Assembly (NCBI GenBank): GCA_963618055.1
Contig: CAVERI010000031.1
Coordinates: 1-27,561 of the forward strand
Source of the DNA: SFHK01 sp963618055
Lineage (GTDB): Bacteria > Bacillota > Clostridia > Christensenellales > Aristaeellaceae
Length of the DNA stretch: 27,561 nucleotides
Reading direction: 5' to 3'
Below the pieces are notes generated by a model that was not told where the DNA came from, did no database searches, and was given only the letters and a program-made list of their open reading frames with translations. How positions within the stretch are numbered: position 1 is the first letter of the stretch; each line of letters opens with the position of its first letter. This document shows, piece after piece, positions 14,332-22,470 of this stretch. A program made the position numbers and the translations under genes.

Positions 14332-15207
14332 CTATTCGACTTCCGCCGTGCTTTCCAGATTGTCCGGATACGCGAACAGCTCGTTCAGCGTCACCATGCG
14401 GTAGCCGTTTTCACTCAGAACGCGCATCACGGTTTTCAGGGTCTTCGCATCCGACGCGGCGTAGGACAGAATCTGCCCGGGCGCGACGGAGGAGAAATTC
14501 GCAGGCGTCTTCTGCGCCCAGCGCGCAATGCCCATATAGCCGCGCTCGGAAAGCAGCGCGTGCAGCGCGGCGTTAGTGTCGTCCTCAAGGTCGTCGGTGC
14601 GCAGGAAGTGGGGCGCGTATTCCGCGCCGATGACCTCGCGAACGAGGTCGGTCTGCCCTTCAATTTCGCCGATAAGGCTCTCCGCGTCCAGCCCGGCCAG
14701 CTGTGCGCCGGTCATCGTGTGGTTTTCAATCTCGTGGCCGCCCAGAAACGCCGCCGCCCACAATTCCTCGTTCGCGGCGATTTCGGTGCCGGTGGGGAAG
14801 AACGTCAGGTTCGCGCCGTATTCGGCGGCGGACGCGAGGATGGATTTTATCTGGCTCTCGCTGCCGCATTCGTCAATGGTGATGGCTACGACCAGCTCCT
14901 CCGTGTTCGCCTGATAAAACACAGGCAGAAGGCCCTCCGCCGCGGGCTGCGGGCGCAGGTCGGCGACCGGCTTTTCGGTGGGCGCAGCCGACGCGGCTGT
15001 GCTTACCGCCCCCATGAACGCGGGCGTCTGGTCGATAATCTCCGGCTCCGCGTTCCTCTGCGAGCGGCTGTAGAACACAATCGCGAGCACAAGCACGATA
15101 ATCAGCAGCACCATAATCGCCGTAATCAGGCGGTTGTAATCGATTTTCCGTTTTCTTTTTTGAGGCGCTTCCTCCGGCCGAATCGGCCCGAATCTTCCGC
15201 TGTCCAT
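14332..15207 (-). CDS. Membrane-anchored polysaccharide-deacetylase-fold protein, probably inactive
   Basis: A 291-residue protein with a basic N-terminus, one membrane helix (about 27-47), an Ala/Pro linker and a NodB/CE4-like domain (about 105-280) outside the cell. The order of motifs fits carbohydrate esterase family 4, but the key residues are altered: the TFDD motif reads TIDE (Asp112-Glu113), the HxxxH zinc motif reads HTMTG (His163, Gly167 where the second His belongs), the RPP segment reads RTD, and the late LHD motif is missing (LSYAASD). It may bind glycan without deacetylating it, or use different chemistry. The ATG at 15207 has GGAGGA 7-8 nt upstream; a longer frame reaching into galM on the other strand is not coding. 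Confidence 0.8.
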   Translation of the reverse strand: MDSGRFGPIRPEEAPQKRKRKIDYNRLITAIMVLLIIVLVLAIVFYSRSQRNAEPEIIDQTPAFMGAVSTAASAAPTEKPVADLRPQPAAEGLLPVFYQANTEELVVAITIDECGSESQIKSILASAAEYGANLTFFPTGTEIAANEELWAAAFLGGHEIENHTMTGAQLAGLDAESLIGEIEGQTDLVREVIGAEYAPHFLRTDDLEDDTNAALHALLSERGYMGIARWAQKTPANFSSVAPGQILSYAASDAKTLKTVMRVLSENGYRMVTLNELFAYPDNLESTAEVE

Positions 15208-15240
15208 ATGAATTCCTCCGGATACGCATAGATCAATTGT

Positions 15241-15269
15241 ATAATAACAGTATTTATGCAAACTGTCAA
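15241..15269 (-). promoter_or_regulatory. Sigma-A promoter of the deacetylase-fold gene
   Basis: On the - strand, TTGACA (15269-15264), 17-nt spacer, TATTAT (15246-15241). It is divergent from the galM promoter, with the two -35 boxes about 20 bp apart. Confidence 0.85.
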
Positions 15270-15290
15270 GCGTTTGGCGGAGAAAGCGGC

Positions 15291-15319
15291 TTGCGTTTTC
15301 TCGAACATTTGCGTATAAT
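15291..15319 (+). promoter_or_regulatory. Sigma-A promoter of the galM operon
   Basis: TTGCGT (15291-15296), 17-nt spacer, TATAAT (15314-15319). The leader of about 80 nt up to galM contains a GC-rich stretch but no riboswitch I can recognise. Confidence 0.7.
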
Positions 15320-15408
15320 ATGCGCATGGGCTTCCAAGGTGCCGCGGCGGAGGCAGGGTCTCCGGCCGCCGGCGTGCCACGAATCAATAAATTGGAGGGA
15401 AAAATACC

Positions 15409-16491
15409 ATGAAGCTGCAGGTTGAAGCCTTCGGCCGCGTCGGAAGCGGCTCCGCTTTCCTTTATACGCTTACCAACGCGTCGGGTGCGTATGTGAGCAT
15501 TACCGATTACTCGGGCGCGGTGGTCGCCCTCGGCGTGCCGGACAGGAAGGGGCGCGTCGACGGCGTCGTCGCCGGCTTCCGGGACGTAAAGCAATATGTG
15601 AAAAACGCCGGCTATCTGGGCGCGCTGATCGGCCCGGTGGGCAACCGCATTGCCGGCGCGGCGTTTGATTTCGGCGGCGCGCACTACGCGTTCACGCCCA
15701 ACGAGGGCGGCTCCACGCTTCTGCACTCCGACGGCTTCGGCTTCCATGCCGGGCTGTGGAACGCTGCCTGCGAGGTAACGGAAACCGAGGGCAGGCTGGT
15801 GCTCACGCGCGACTTCCCGGAGGAAAAGACCGGCTTCCCGGGCAGCCTGAAGGCGACGGTAACCTATACGTTCACCGACGCGAACGCGCTGTCCATTCAC
15901 TATCACATCGAGTCCGACAAGCTCAGCTTCGCCAGCCCCACCAACCACACGTATTTCAACCTTGCGGGCTTCGGCATGAAGAGCCTGCCCGAGATCGGCC
16001 GCCAGAAGATTGAAATCTTCGCCGACCGCTACACGACCATCGACGAAAGAAGCATTCCCACCGGAACCGCGGACGTGACCGGCACGCCGTTTGACCTGCG
16101 CGCGCCCGTGAAGATCGCCGACGGCCTCGCGCTGGAGGCGGAAAACGAGCAGCTGAGGAACGGGCACGGCTACGACCACAACTTCATCCTTTCCGGCGAG
16201 AAGGACGAAAACGGGCTTCGTCTCGCCGCGCGCGTGACCGACGAGCGCACCGGCCGCGTGATGAAGGTATTTACCGACATGCCCGGCGTGCAGTTCTACA
16301 GCGCCAACTTCCTGAGCCGCTACAACGCCGCCGAGCGCCGGTATTATAAGAGGCGCATGGCGCTGTGTCTGGAAACCCAGTGCGCGCCGGATTCCGTGCA
16401 TCACGCGGGCGAAAGCGGCTTCGACGTGCTGACCATCGAGCCGGGCAGGCCGCTCGATTCCACGACGATTTATCAGTTCGAAACCCTCTGA
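15409..16491 (+). CDS. galM: Aldose 1-epimerase
   Basis: A 360-residue galactose mutarotase, which interconverts alpha and beta anomers of galactose or glucose and so feeds the Leloir pathway after beta-galactosidase. GPVGNRIAG is at about 75-83, His106 is in LLHSDG, the catalytic His180 is in TNHTYFNL, Asp256 is in YDHNF and the catalytic base Glu322 is in LETQ. The motif usually written LHGG is LHSDGFGFH here. GGAGGG precedes the ATG. It heads a + strand set with the GNAT gene (33-nt gap) and rarA. A functional link with lacZ on the other strand is likely but they are separate transcription units. Confidence 0.94.
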   Translation: MKLQVEAFGRVGSGSAFLYTLTNASGAYVSITDYSGAVVALGVPDRKGRVDGVVAGFRDVKQYVKNAGYLGALIGPVGNRIAGAAFDFGGAHYAFTPNEGGSTLLHSDGFGFHAGLWNAACEVTETEGRLVLTRDFPEEKTGFPGSLKATVTYTFTDANALSIHYHIESDKLSFASPTNHTYFNLAGFGMKSLPEIGRQKIEIFADRYTTIDERSIPTGTADVTGTPFDLRAPVKIADGLALEAENEQLRNGHGYDHNFILSGEKDENGLRLAARVTDERTGRVMKVFTDMPGVQFYSANFLSRYNAAERRYYKRRMALCLETQCAPDSVHHAGESGFDVLTIEPGRPLDSTTIYQFETL

Positions 16492-16524
16492 CCATAAGAA
16501 AAGCCTACGAAGGGAGCCGCGTAA

Positions 16525-17070
16525 ATGGGACGGATGATCGGTAAAACGGTGGTTCTGCGGGAATACCGGCGCGAGGATCTGTCGTCCATCCGCTCGTGGA
16601 TCAACGACGGAGAAACCACGCGCTATCTGGGCGGCTCCTTCCGCAGACCGCAGACATGGGAGCAGACGGAGACCATGCTGGAGCGCCGTCTGGACGGCGA
16701 CGTGGGCGGCGAGGGCTTTGTAATCGCCGACCGCGAGAGCATGGCCTATCTTGGGCAGTGCGACCTGATGATGATCGACAGCGTGGCGCGCAAGGCGGAA
16801 ATCGCCGTGGTGCTCATGCCGGAGGCGCGCGGGCGCGGCGCGGCGTTCGAGGGGCTTTCGCTCCTGCTTGCCTACGCGTTTGACACGCTGAACCTGAACC
16901 GCGTGTGGCTTCGCTGCGCCGCGGAAAATGAGCGGGCGCTGGCGCTCTATGAGCGGCTGGGCTTTCGGCGGGAGGGCGTGCTGCGCGAGGATCTGTTCAT
17001 CGACGGGCGCGCGCAGGACGCGATTGTAATGGGACTTCTGCGAAGCGAGTTTACCGGAGGAGGACTATGA
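16525..17070 (+). CDS. GNAT-family N-acetyltransferase, RimJ/RimL-like
   Basis: A 181-residue acetyl-CoA-dependent acetyltransferase. The acetyl-CoA binding segment RGRGAAFEGLSLLLAYAF lies at about 113-130 and the C-terminal ENERALALYERLGFRREG at about 138-155, both typical of the Acetyltransf_3 group that modifies protein N-termini or small amines. GGGAG precedes the ATG. The stop overlaps the rarA start by four bases (ATGA). The substrate cannot be inferred. Confidence 0.9.
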   Translation: MGRMIGKTVVLREYRREDLSSIRSWINDGETTRYLGGSFRRPQTWEQTETMLERRLDGDVGGEGFVIADRESMAYLGQCDLMMIDSVARKAEIAVVLMPEARGRGAAFEGLSLLLAYAFDTLNLNRVWLRCAAENERALALYERLGFRREGVLREDLFIDGRAQDAIVMGLLRSEFTGGGL

Positions 17071-18374
17071 GCGCGGAACGAATGGATACGCGCCCGCTGG
17101 CGGCGCGCATGCGGCCGGAGACGCTGGACGAGTTTGTCGGACAGCCGCAGCTGCTCGCGCCCGGGCGACCGCTTCGGCGCATGATCGAGGCCGATGCGGT
17201 GCCCTCCATGATCTTCTGGGGGCCACCGGGCGTGGGAAAGACGACGCTGGCAAACATCATTGCGCACCGCACGAACGCGAATTTTGTGAATTTCTCCGCC
17301 GTGACCGGCAGCGTGAAGGACATTCGCGCCGTGATGCTGGAGGCCGAGGCGGGCAGCCTGCTTCACAGCCGCACGATCGTGTTTGTGGACGAGATTCACC
17401 GCTTCAACAAGGCGCAGCAGGACGCGTTTCTGCCGTTTGTGGAGAAGGGCGCGATCACGCTGATCGGCGCGACGACGGAGAACCCGTCCTTCGAGGTCAA
17501 CGGCGCGCTGCTTTCGCGCATGCGCGTGTTCGTATTGAAGGCGCTGGACGAAGCCGACATTCGCGCGCTGCTCATCCGCGCGCTGACCGACGAGCGCGGC
17601 TTCGGCGGGCAGGGCGTGGAAATGGAGGATGGCACGCTGGACGCCATCGCCGCCTTCGCAAACGGTGACGCGCGCAGCGCGCTTTCCACGCTGGAAATGG
17701 CCGTGCTGAACGGCGTGCTGACGAAGACCGGCGTGCGCGTGACGCGCGAGACGCTGGAGGGCTGCCTGTCGCGCAAATCGCTTCTTTATGATAAGAAGGG
17801 CGAGGAGCACTACAACCTCATTTCGGCGCTGCATAAGTCCATGCGCAATTCCGACCCGGACGCGGCCGTATACTGGCTGGCGCGGATGCTGGAGGGCGGC
17901 GAGGATCCCCTGTATATCGCGCGCCGTCTGGTGCGCTTCGCCAGCGAGGATGTGGGGCTTGCCGACCCGCGGGCGCTGGAAATGGCGGTGGCGGCGTATC
18001 AGGCCTGTCACTTTCTGGGCATGCCCGAGTGCAGCGTGCACCTGACGCAGCTTGCCGTGTATCTGTCCGCCGCGCCCAAGTCCAATTCGCTGTACGTCGC
18101 CTACGAAGCCGCGGCGAAGGACGCGCGCGAAGCGCTGGCCGAGCCGGTACCCATGCAGCTGCGAAACGCCATCACGCCGCTTATGAAGGATTTGGGCTAC
18201 AGCAAGGGCTACGTATACGCCCACGACGCCGAGGAAAAGCTCTCTGCCATGACCTGCCTGCCCAATTCCCTTGAGGGCAAAATCTACTACCATCCGACTG
18301 AGGAGGGTTTGGAGGGACGCGTAAAGGCGCGCGTCGAGGAAATCCGCCGCTGGAAGCAGACGCACCGGAAATAG
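17067..18374 (+). CDS. rarA: Replication-associated recombination protein A (RarA/MgsA), AAA+ ATPase
   Basis: A 435-residue clamp-loader-like AAA+ ATPase that acts at stalled replication forks. Walker A GPPGVGKT is at 52-59, Walker B VFVDEIH at 105-111, sensor 1 GATTEN at about 134-139 and the arginine finger is in LLSR near 151. The MgsA C-terminal tetramerisation domain follows, with the conserved SxxRNSDPDAAxYWLARM-like stretch (SMRNSDPDAAVYWLARM). Length is normal. It is translationally coupled to the GNAT gene. Confidence 0.95.
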   Translation: MSAERMDTRPLAARMRPETLDEFVGQPQLLAPGRPLRRMIEADAVPSMIFWGPPGVGKTTLANIIAHRTNANFVNFSAVTGSVKDIRAVMLEAEAGSLLHSRTIVFVDEIHRFNKAQQDAFLPFVEKGAITLIGATTENPSFEVNGALLSRMRVFVLKALDEADIRALLIRALTDERGFGGQGVEMEDGTLDAIAAFANGDARSALSTLEMAVLNGVLTKTGVRVTRETLEGCLSRKSLLYDKKGEEHYNLISALHKSMRNSDPDAAVYWLARMLEGGEDPLYIARRLVRFASEDVGLADPRALEMAVAAYQACHFLGMPECSVHLTQLAVYLSAAPKSNSLYVAYEAAAKDAREALAEPVPMQLRNAITPLMKDLGYSKGYVYAHDAEEKLSAMTCLPNSLEGKIYYHPTEEGLEGRVKARVEEIRRWKQTHRK

Positions 18375-18410
18375 CCGGGCGCGAATCGCTTCCGGCGGTT
18401 TTTCTCTTTC
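18365..18410 (+). terminator. Probable intrinsic terminator after rarA
   Basis: CCGGAA (18365-18370) pairs with TTCCGG (18390-18395), with an alternative CCGG/CCGG pairing inside, followed by TTTTTCTCTTT. The left arm includes the end of the rarA frame. Confidence 0.6.
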
Positions 18411-18438
18411 AGCGCCTTTCCCTTGGCGCGGGTTCCGG

Positions 18439-18467
18439 TTGACAGTTCTTTCCTGTTCCGCTATAAT
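18439..18467 (+). promoter_or_regulatory. Perfect-consensus sigma-A promoter
   Basis: TTGACA (18439-18444), 17-nt spacer, TATAAT (18462-18467). It lies 38 nt before the start of the sugar isomerase/epimerase gene. Confidence 0.9.
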
Positions 18468-18504
18468 TAACACATCCGAAATCAACGAAAAGGAGAGATT
18501 TTCT

Positions 18505-19407
18505 ATGAGACTTGGCATCAGCTCCTACTGTCTGGATCGCGAAATCGAGAACGGAATCCTCACGCTGGACGAGGCCATCGACTGGGCGGCGAAATACGGC
18601 GCGGAGTGCATGGAGCTCGTTCCCTTCGCCTTCCGCTTTGACGACGAGGTGACCGGCAAAATCGACCTTGCGAAGATCGCCGCCGTGAAGAAGCGCGCGA
18701 AGGACGCGGGACTGGCGCTGGTGAACTATTCCGTGCTCGCCGACTTCTGCAGGGAGGGCGAGGAGCTGGAGAAGGAAATCGCGCGCGTATGCCATCATGT
18801 GGACATTGCCGCCGAGCTGGGCGTTCCGCGCATGCGGCACGACGTGACCGCCTTCCGCCGTCCGCTGAACCAGAACACGCTGAAGGACTTTGACCGCTGG
18901 CTGCCCGTGCTGGCCGAGAGCGCGAAGCGCGTGACCGAGCACGCGAGGAAGCTGGGCGTGATGACGCTGATTGAGAACCACGGCTTCTTTGCCAACGGCT
19001 GCGACCGCGTGGAGCGCATCCTGAACGCCGTGAACGACGACAACTACGGCCTTCTGCTGGACACCGGCAACATCATCTGCGTGGACGAAGACCCGTCCGC
19101 CGCCGCTTTGGCGCTGGCGCCGCGGACGCGCATGATTCATCTGAAGGACTTCTACATCCGCAAGCGCGATCCCGGCGACACCACGCAGTTCGACTGCGGC
19201 GGGCACTGGTTCCGCTCCAAGGCGGGCAAGTATCTGCGCGGCGCGATTCTCGCACAGGGCGATCTGGACATTTACGAAATTCTCGCCACCATCAAACACT
19301 CCGGCTACGACGGCGACATTGCCATCGAGTTCGAGGGGCTTGAGGACGGGCGGTACGCGACGGGCGTAGGACTTAGCAACGCGCGGCGGATATGGGAAGA
19401 GGCTTGA
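18505..19407 (+). CDS. Sugar phosphate isomerase/epimerase, xylose-isomerase-like TIM barrel
   Basis: A 300-residue AP_endonuc_2/IolE-like TIM barrel protein. Metal ligands expected for the fold are visible: Glu in ECMELVP near 36, Glu in LIENHG near 156, Asp in LLDTGN near 190, His in MIHLKD near 211 and Glu in AIEFEG near 275. These enzymes isomerise or epimerise ketoses, inosose or sugar acids. The ATG at 18505 follows AAAGGAGAG; an upstream frame start overlaps the promoter and is rejected. The substrate is unknown. The downstream GH18 gene follows after 85 nt containing a dispersed hairpin repeat. Confidence 0.88.
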   Translation: MRLGISSYCLDREIENGILTLDEAIDWAAKYGAECMELVPFAFRFDDEVTGKIDLAKIAAVKKRAKDAGLALVNYSVLADFCREGEELEKEIARVCHHVDIAAELGVPRMRHDVTAFRRPLNQNTLKDFDRWLPVLAESAKRVTEHARKLGVMTLIENHGFFANGCDRVERILNAVNDDNYGLLLDTGNIICVDEDPSAAALALAPRTRMIHLKDFYIRKRDPGDTTQFDCGGHWFRSKAGKYLRGAILAQGDLDIYEILATIKHSGYDGDIAIEFEGLEDGRYATGVGLSNARRIWEEA

Positions 19408-19410
19408 CGC

Positions 19411-19434
19411 ATGCGGACGGGGGAGCAAGCTCCC
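19411..19434. repeat. Dispersed hairpin repeat, second copy
   Basis: ATGCGGACG followed by GGGGGAGCAAGCTCCC. The same unit occurs at 11378-11401 (ATGCGGACGA and GGGAGCAAGCTCCC), with 22 or so of 24 bases identical. The palindrome here lies at 19421-19434, just after the isomerase stop. Confidence 0.8.
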
Positions 19435-19492
19435 GATTCCTGCGCGTGCTGCGTTCTTTCTCGATTCGATTTTGATGAAGGAGGCATTCCGC

Positions 19493-20506
19493 ATGACGAA
19501 ACCCATCGTTCTGGCCTATGTGGTCAACCGCGCGCTGATCAGCGTTACTCCGGACGACGCGAAGAGGCTTACGCACGTGAACATCGCTTTCGGACTGGTT
19601 GGGAAGGACGGGCTTCTGGATTCTCATCAGCTCACGAACATCGACTACATACGCACGCTTCGCGCGTTCAATCCCTCGCTCAAGGTGGTTCTGAGCGTGG
19701 GCGGATGGGGCGCGGGCGGGTTTTCGACCATGGCGCTCACGGAGAAAGGGCGGCGCGCGTTTGCGGAGTCGTGCCGGGCGTATGTAGAGAAGACGGGGCT
19801 TGACGGAATCGACATTGACTGGGAATATCCCTGCGACAATTCCGCGGGCATTGACTGCGACCCGCGCGACAGGGAGAATTTTACGCTTCTGCTTCAGGCT
19901 TTGCGCGACGCGCTGGGGGCAGAGCGCATCGTATCCATCGCGGCGGGCGCGGGGAAGTATTTCATCGAGGGCACGGAAATGCCGCGGGTGGCGGAAATCT
20001 GCGATTACGTGCAGCTGATGACCTACGACATGCGCAGTGGGTTCTGCTCGCAGGCCGGGCATCACGCGTCGCTGTATCCCACGAAGGGCGACGGCACCGC
20101 GCGCAATACGCGCGATGTGGTGGAGATGTTCCGCGAGGGCGGCGTGCCGTATGAGAAAATCGTAATCGGCGCGGCGTTCTATGCCCGCCGCTGGGACGGC
20201 GTGCCGAACGTGAACCGCGGCATGCTGCAGGAGGCGCAGACGAAGGGGCAGGGCGGCCCGGACTATTCCGAGCTTGTGGAGGGCTTCATAAACAAAAACG
20301 GCTTCACGCGCTGCTGGGACGAGGACGCCCGCGCGCCCTACCTGTTCAATGGGAGCACGTTCATCAGCTATGAGGATCCCGACTCGCTGCGCGCGAAGTG
20401 CGAATACCTGAAGGCGAAGGGGCTGCTCGGCATCATGTACTGGGAGCACGGCTGCGATTCGACGCACACGCTGCTCAAGTCCATTGCCGACGCGCTTGAA
20501 AGATAA
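19493..20506 (+). CDS. Glycoside hydrolase family 18 protein (chitinase-like)
   Basis: A 337-residue single-domain GH18 TIM barrel. The SxGG motif is in LSVGGWG (about 68-74) and the catalytic DGIDIDWEYP at about 104-113 has the full DxxDxDxE with Glu111. YxQLMTYD (near 178-185) and the late MYWEHG are also present. No signal peptide or chitin-binding domain is visible, so it is probably cytoplasmic and acts on imported N-acetylglucosamine oligomers or on cell-wall or glycoprotein fragments. AAGGAGG (19478-19484) supports the ATG at 19493 over an earlier TTG/ATG pair. Confidence 0.92.
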   Translation: MTKPIVLAYVVNRALISVTPDDAKRLTHVNIAFGLVGKDGLLDSHQLTNIDYIRTLRAFNPSLKVVLSVGGWGAGGFSTMALTEKGRRAFAESCRAYVEKTGLDGIDIDWEYPCDNSAGIDCDPRDRENFTLLLQALRDALGAERIVSIAAGAGKYFIEGTEMPRVAEICDYVQLMTYDMRSGFCSQAGHHASLYPTKGDGTARNTRDVVEMFREGGVPYEKIVIGAAFYARRWDGVPNVNRGMLQEAQTKGQGGPDYSELVEGFINKNGFTRCWDEDARAPYLFNGSTFISYEDPDSLRAKCEYLKAKGLLGIMYWEHGCDSTHTLLKSIADALER

Positions 20507-20512
20507 CGCGGC

Positions 20513-20533
20513 GTTCGATTTTCATAATCGAAC
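20513..20533. promoter_or_regulatory. Inverted repeat upstream of recA
   Basis: GTTCGATT (20513-20520) and AATCGAAC (20526-20533) form a perfect 8-bp inverted repeat with a 5-nt loop and no U-tract. Its right arm shares CGAAC with the LexA box, so it may be part of an extended operator. Confidence 0.55.
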
Positions 20534-20547
20534 ATACGTGCTATAAT
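20529..20547 (+). promoter_or_regulatory. LexA (SOS) box overlapping the recA promoter
   Basis: CGAACATACGTGC at 20529-20541 matches about 12 of 14 positions of the Firmicutes LexA consensus CGAACRNRYGTTYC. It abuts the -10 TATAAT (20542-20547). A weak -35 TTTTCA (20519-20524) gives a 17-nt spacer. LexA bound here would block RNA polymerase. Confidence 0.8.
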
Positions 20548-20579
20548 AATTCACAGAAATGAGCTTCGGAGGAATGAAC

Positions 20580-21689
20580 ATGGCTGCAGAAAAAAAGGCC
20601 GACAAGAGCGCGGCTCAGCAGAGAACCGGCGACGACCGCAAGCGCGCGCTTGAGGTTGCGCTTTCCAAAATTGAAAAGGATTTCGGCAAGGGCTCGGTGA
20701 TGAAGCTGGGCGACGCCGCGGAGAAAATGAACGTGGAGGTCATCTCCACCGGCTGTCTGCAGCTGGATATGGCGCTGGGCGTGGGCGGACTGCCGCGCGG
20801 CCGCATCATCGAAATCTACGGCCCGGAATCCTCCGGTAAAACCACCGTAGCGCTGCACGTGGTGGCCGAGGCGCAGAAGGCCGGCGGCACCGCCGCGTTT
20901 ATCGACGCGGAGCACGCGCTCGACCCGGTATACGCCAAGGCGCTGGGCGTGGACATCGACGAATTGTACGTCGCCCAGCCGGACAACGGTGAGCAGGCGC
21001 TGGACATCTGCGAGGCGCTGGTTCGCTCCGGCGCGATCGACGTGGTGGTCATCGACTCCGTGGCCGCGCTGGTTCCCAAGCAGGAAATCGAGGGCGACAT
21101 GGGCGACAGCCACGTGGGTCTGCAGGCGCGCCTGATGAGTCAGGCGCTGCGCAAGCTGGCGGGCGTCATCTCCAAGACCAACGCGCTGGCCATCTTCATC
21201 AACCAGCTGCGCGAAAAGGTCGGCGTGATGTACGGCAATCCCGAGGTCACCACCGGCGGCAAGGCGCTGAAGTTCTACGCCTCCGTGCGCATGGATATTC
21301 GCAAGTCCGAGCCGATTAAGGACGGCAGCAACGTCATCGGCAACCGCACCAAGATTAAAATCGTAAAAAACAAGGTCGCGCCGCCGTTCAGAAGCTGCAC
21401 CGTGGACATGATCTTCGGCGAGGGCATCTCGCAGGCCTCCAGCCTTCTGGAGCTGGCCGTGGAGCGCGAGATCATCAAAAAGGCCGGCGCGTGGTATTCC
21501 TATAACGGCAACCGCATCGGTCAGGGCCGCGAGAACACCGTGAAGTACCTGAAGGAGAACCCGGAGTTCTACGCCGAGATCGACAAGCGCATCCGCGACG
21601 AGTTCGCGGGCGGCATGATCGAGGTGCCGATGGACACCAGCATCGAAAACGAAGAGGATGACGAGGACGAGGACGATACCGAGGAGTAA
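20580..21689 (+). CDS. recA: RecA recombinase
   Basis: A 369-residue RecA, the ATP-dependent strand-exchange protein and SOS co-protease. Walker A GPESSGKT is at 81-88, Walker B VVVIDSVAALVP follows near 155-166, and the loop 2 region GNPEVTTGGKALKFYAS is intact. The C-terminal tail is strongly acidic (EEDDEDEDDTEE), as in many RecAs. I chose the ATG at 20580 because GGAGGA ends 7 nt upstream; an in-frame start at 20559 lies upstream of that site. Regulation by LexA is indicated by the box at 20529-20541. The SGNH hydrolase begins 27 nt downstream. Confidence 0.98.
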   Translation: MAAEKKADKSAAQQRTGDDRKRALEVALSKIEKDFGKGSVMKLGDAAEKMNVEVISTGCLQLDMALGVGGLPRGRIIEIYGPESSGKTTVALHVVAEAQKAGGTAAFIDAEHALDPVYAKALGVDIDELYVAQPDNGEQALDICEALVRSGAIDVVVIDSVAALVPKQEIEGDMGDSHVGLQARLMSQALRKLAGVISKTNALAIFINQLREKVGVMYGNPEVTTGGKALKFYASVRMDIRKSEPIKDGSNVIGNRTKIKIVKNKVAPPFRSCTVDMIFGEGISQASSLLELAVEREIIKKAGAWYSYNGNRIGQGRENTVKYLKENPEFYAEIDKRIRDEFAGGMIEVPMDTSIENEEDDEDEDDTEE

Positions 21690-21716
21690 GCGCCCGTCCG
21701 AAAGGGTGAATCCACC

Positions 21717-22418
21717 ATGAACAAGCCCGATTACGCCCGCGAGAACACCGTGGCGGCCGAAAGGCAGCTGCGCGGCGGCGCATACTTCCCCGGCCGGGCC
21801 GACGCGTGTCCGCGCATCCTGTTCGTGGGCAACTCCATCACCCTGCACGGCCGAAAGCCCGAAATCGGCTGGAACGCCGAGTGGGGCATGGCCGCCTCCG
21901 CGAAGGAAAACGACTATGTTCACCGCACGATGGTGGGCGTTCTCAAGGCCTACCCGAACGCGGATTTCGCCATCGCCCAGCAGGCGACGTGGGAGCGCAG
22001 CTTCTGGACGGGCGACGCGGCGCTGCTTCCCACCGCCGGGGCGCGCGGCTGGAGGCCGCACGTGGTCATCCTCCGTCTGGGCGAAAACACGCCGGTTGAG
22101 CTTCTCAAAAACGGCGACTACGCCGAGGCGCTCGTCTCCCTCGCCCGCTTCTGCGGCGGCGACACGGCCGAATACCTCGTTACCGATGAATTCTGGCCGA
22201 ACGAGGTCAAGGACGACGCGCTCCGCCGCGCCGCCGAAACGCTGAACGCCGCGTTCGTGCACATCAGCGATCTGGGCGAAAGGGCGGAAATGAAGGCCTA
22301 CGGCCTGTTCGAGCATTCCGGCGTAGCCGCTCACCCCGGCGACCGCGGCATGCAGGCCATCGCCGATCGCATTTTGGAAAAGCTGCCCGCCGTCATCGAC
22401 CGCGCGCTCGCAAAGTAA
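21717..22418 (+). CDS. SGNH/GDSL-type hydrolase
   Basis: A 233-residue protein with block I FVGNSITLHG (nucleophile Ser40), a block III-like LRLGENT (Asn124) and block V AAHPGDRGM (His206). The Asp expected three residues before the His is Val (VAAH), so the triad may be incomplete or use another acid. SGNH proteins are esterases or acyl transferases on sugars and lipids. No signal peptide is visible. It lies 27 nt after recA with a ribosome binding site (AAAGG) and shares its terminator, so SOS co-induction is possible, although the link to DNA repair is probably accidental. Confidence 0.82.
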   Translation: MNKPDYARENTVAAERQLRGGAYFPGRADACPRILFVGNSITLHGRKPEIGWNAEWGMAASAKENDYVHRTMVGVLKAYPNADFAIAQQATWERSFWTGDAALLPTAGARGWRPHVVILRLGENTPVELLKNGDYAEALVSLARFCGGDTAEYLVTDEFWPNEVKDDALRRAAETLNAAFVHISDLGERAEMKAYGLFEHSGVAAHPGDRGMQAIADRILEKLPAVIDRALAK

Positions 22419-22430
22419 GCATCCTATGCC

Positions 22431-22470
22431 AACGGCCTGCCCGGTTTCTCGCGGCAGGCCGTTTTGCTGT
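22431..22470 (+). terminator. Strong intrinsic terminator of recA-SGNH unit
   Basis: AACGGCCTGCC (22431-22441) pairs perfectly with GGCAGGCCGTT (22453-22463), followed by TTTTGCT. Confidence 0.9.

Noticed and set aside
15208..16404. Upstream extension of the deacetylase-fold frame through galM
   Set aside because: The extension is antisense to galM and crosses both divergent promoters; the ATG at 15207 has a good ribosome binding site and starts a normal membrane anchor.
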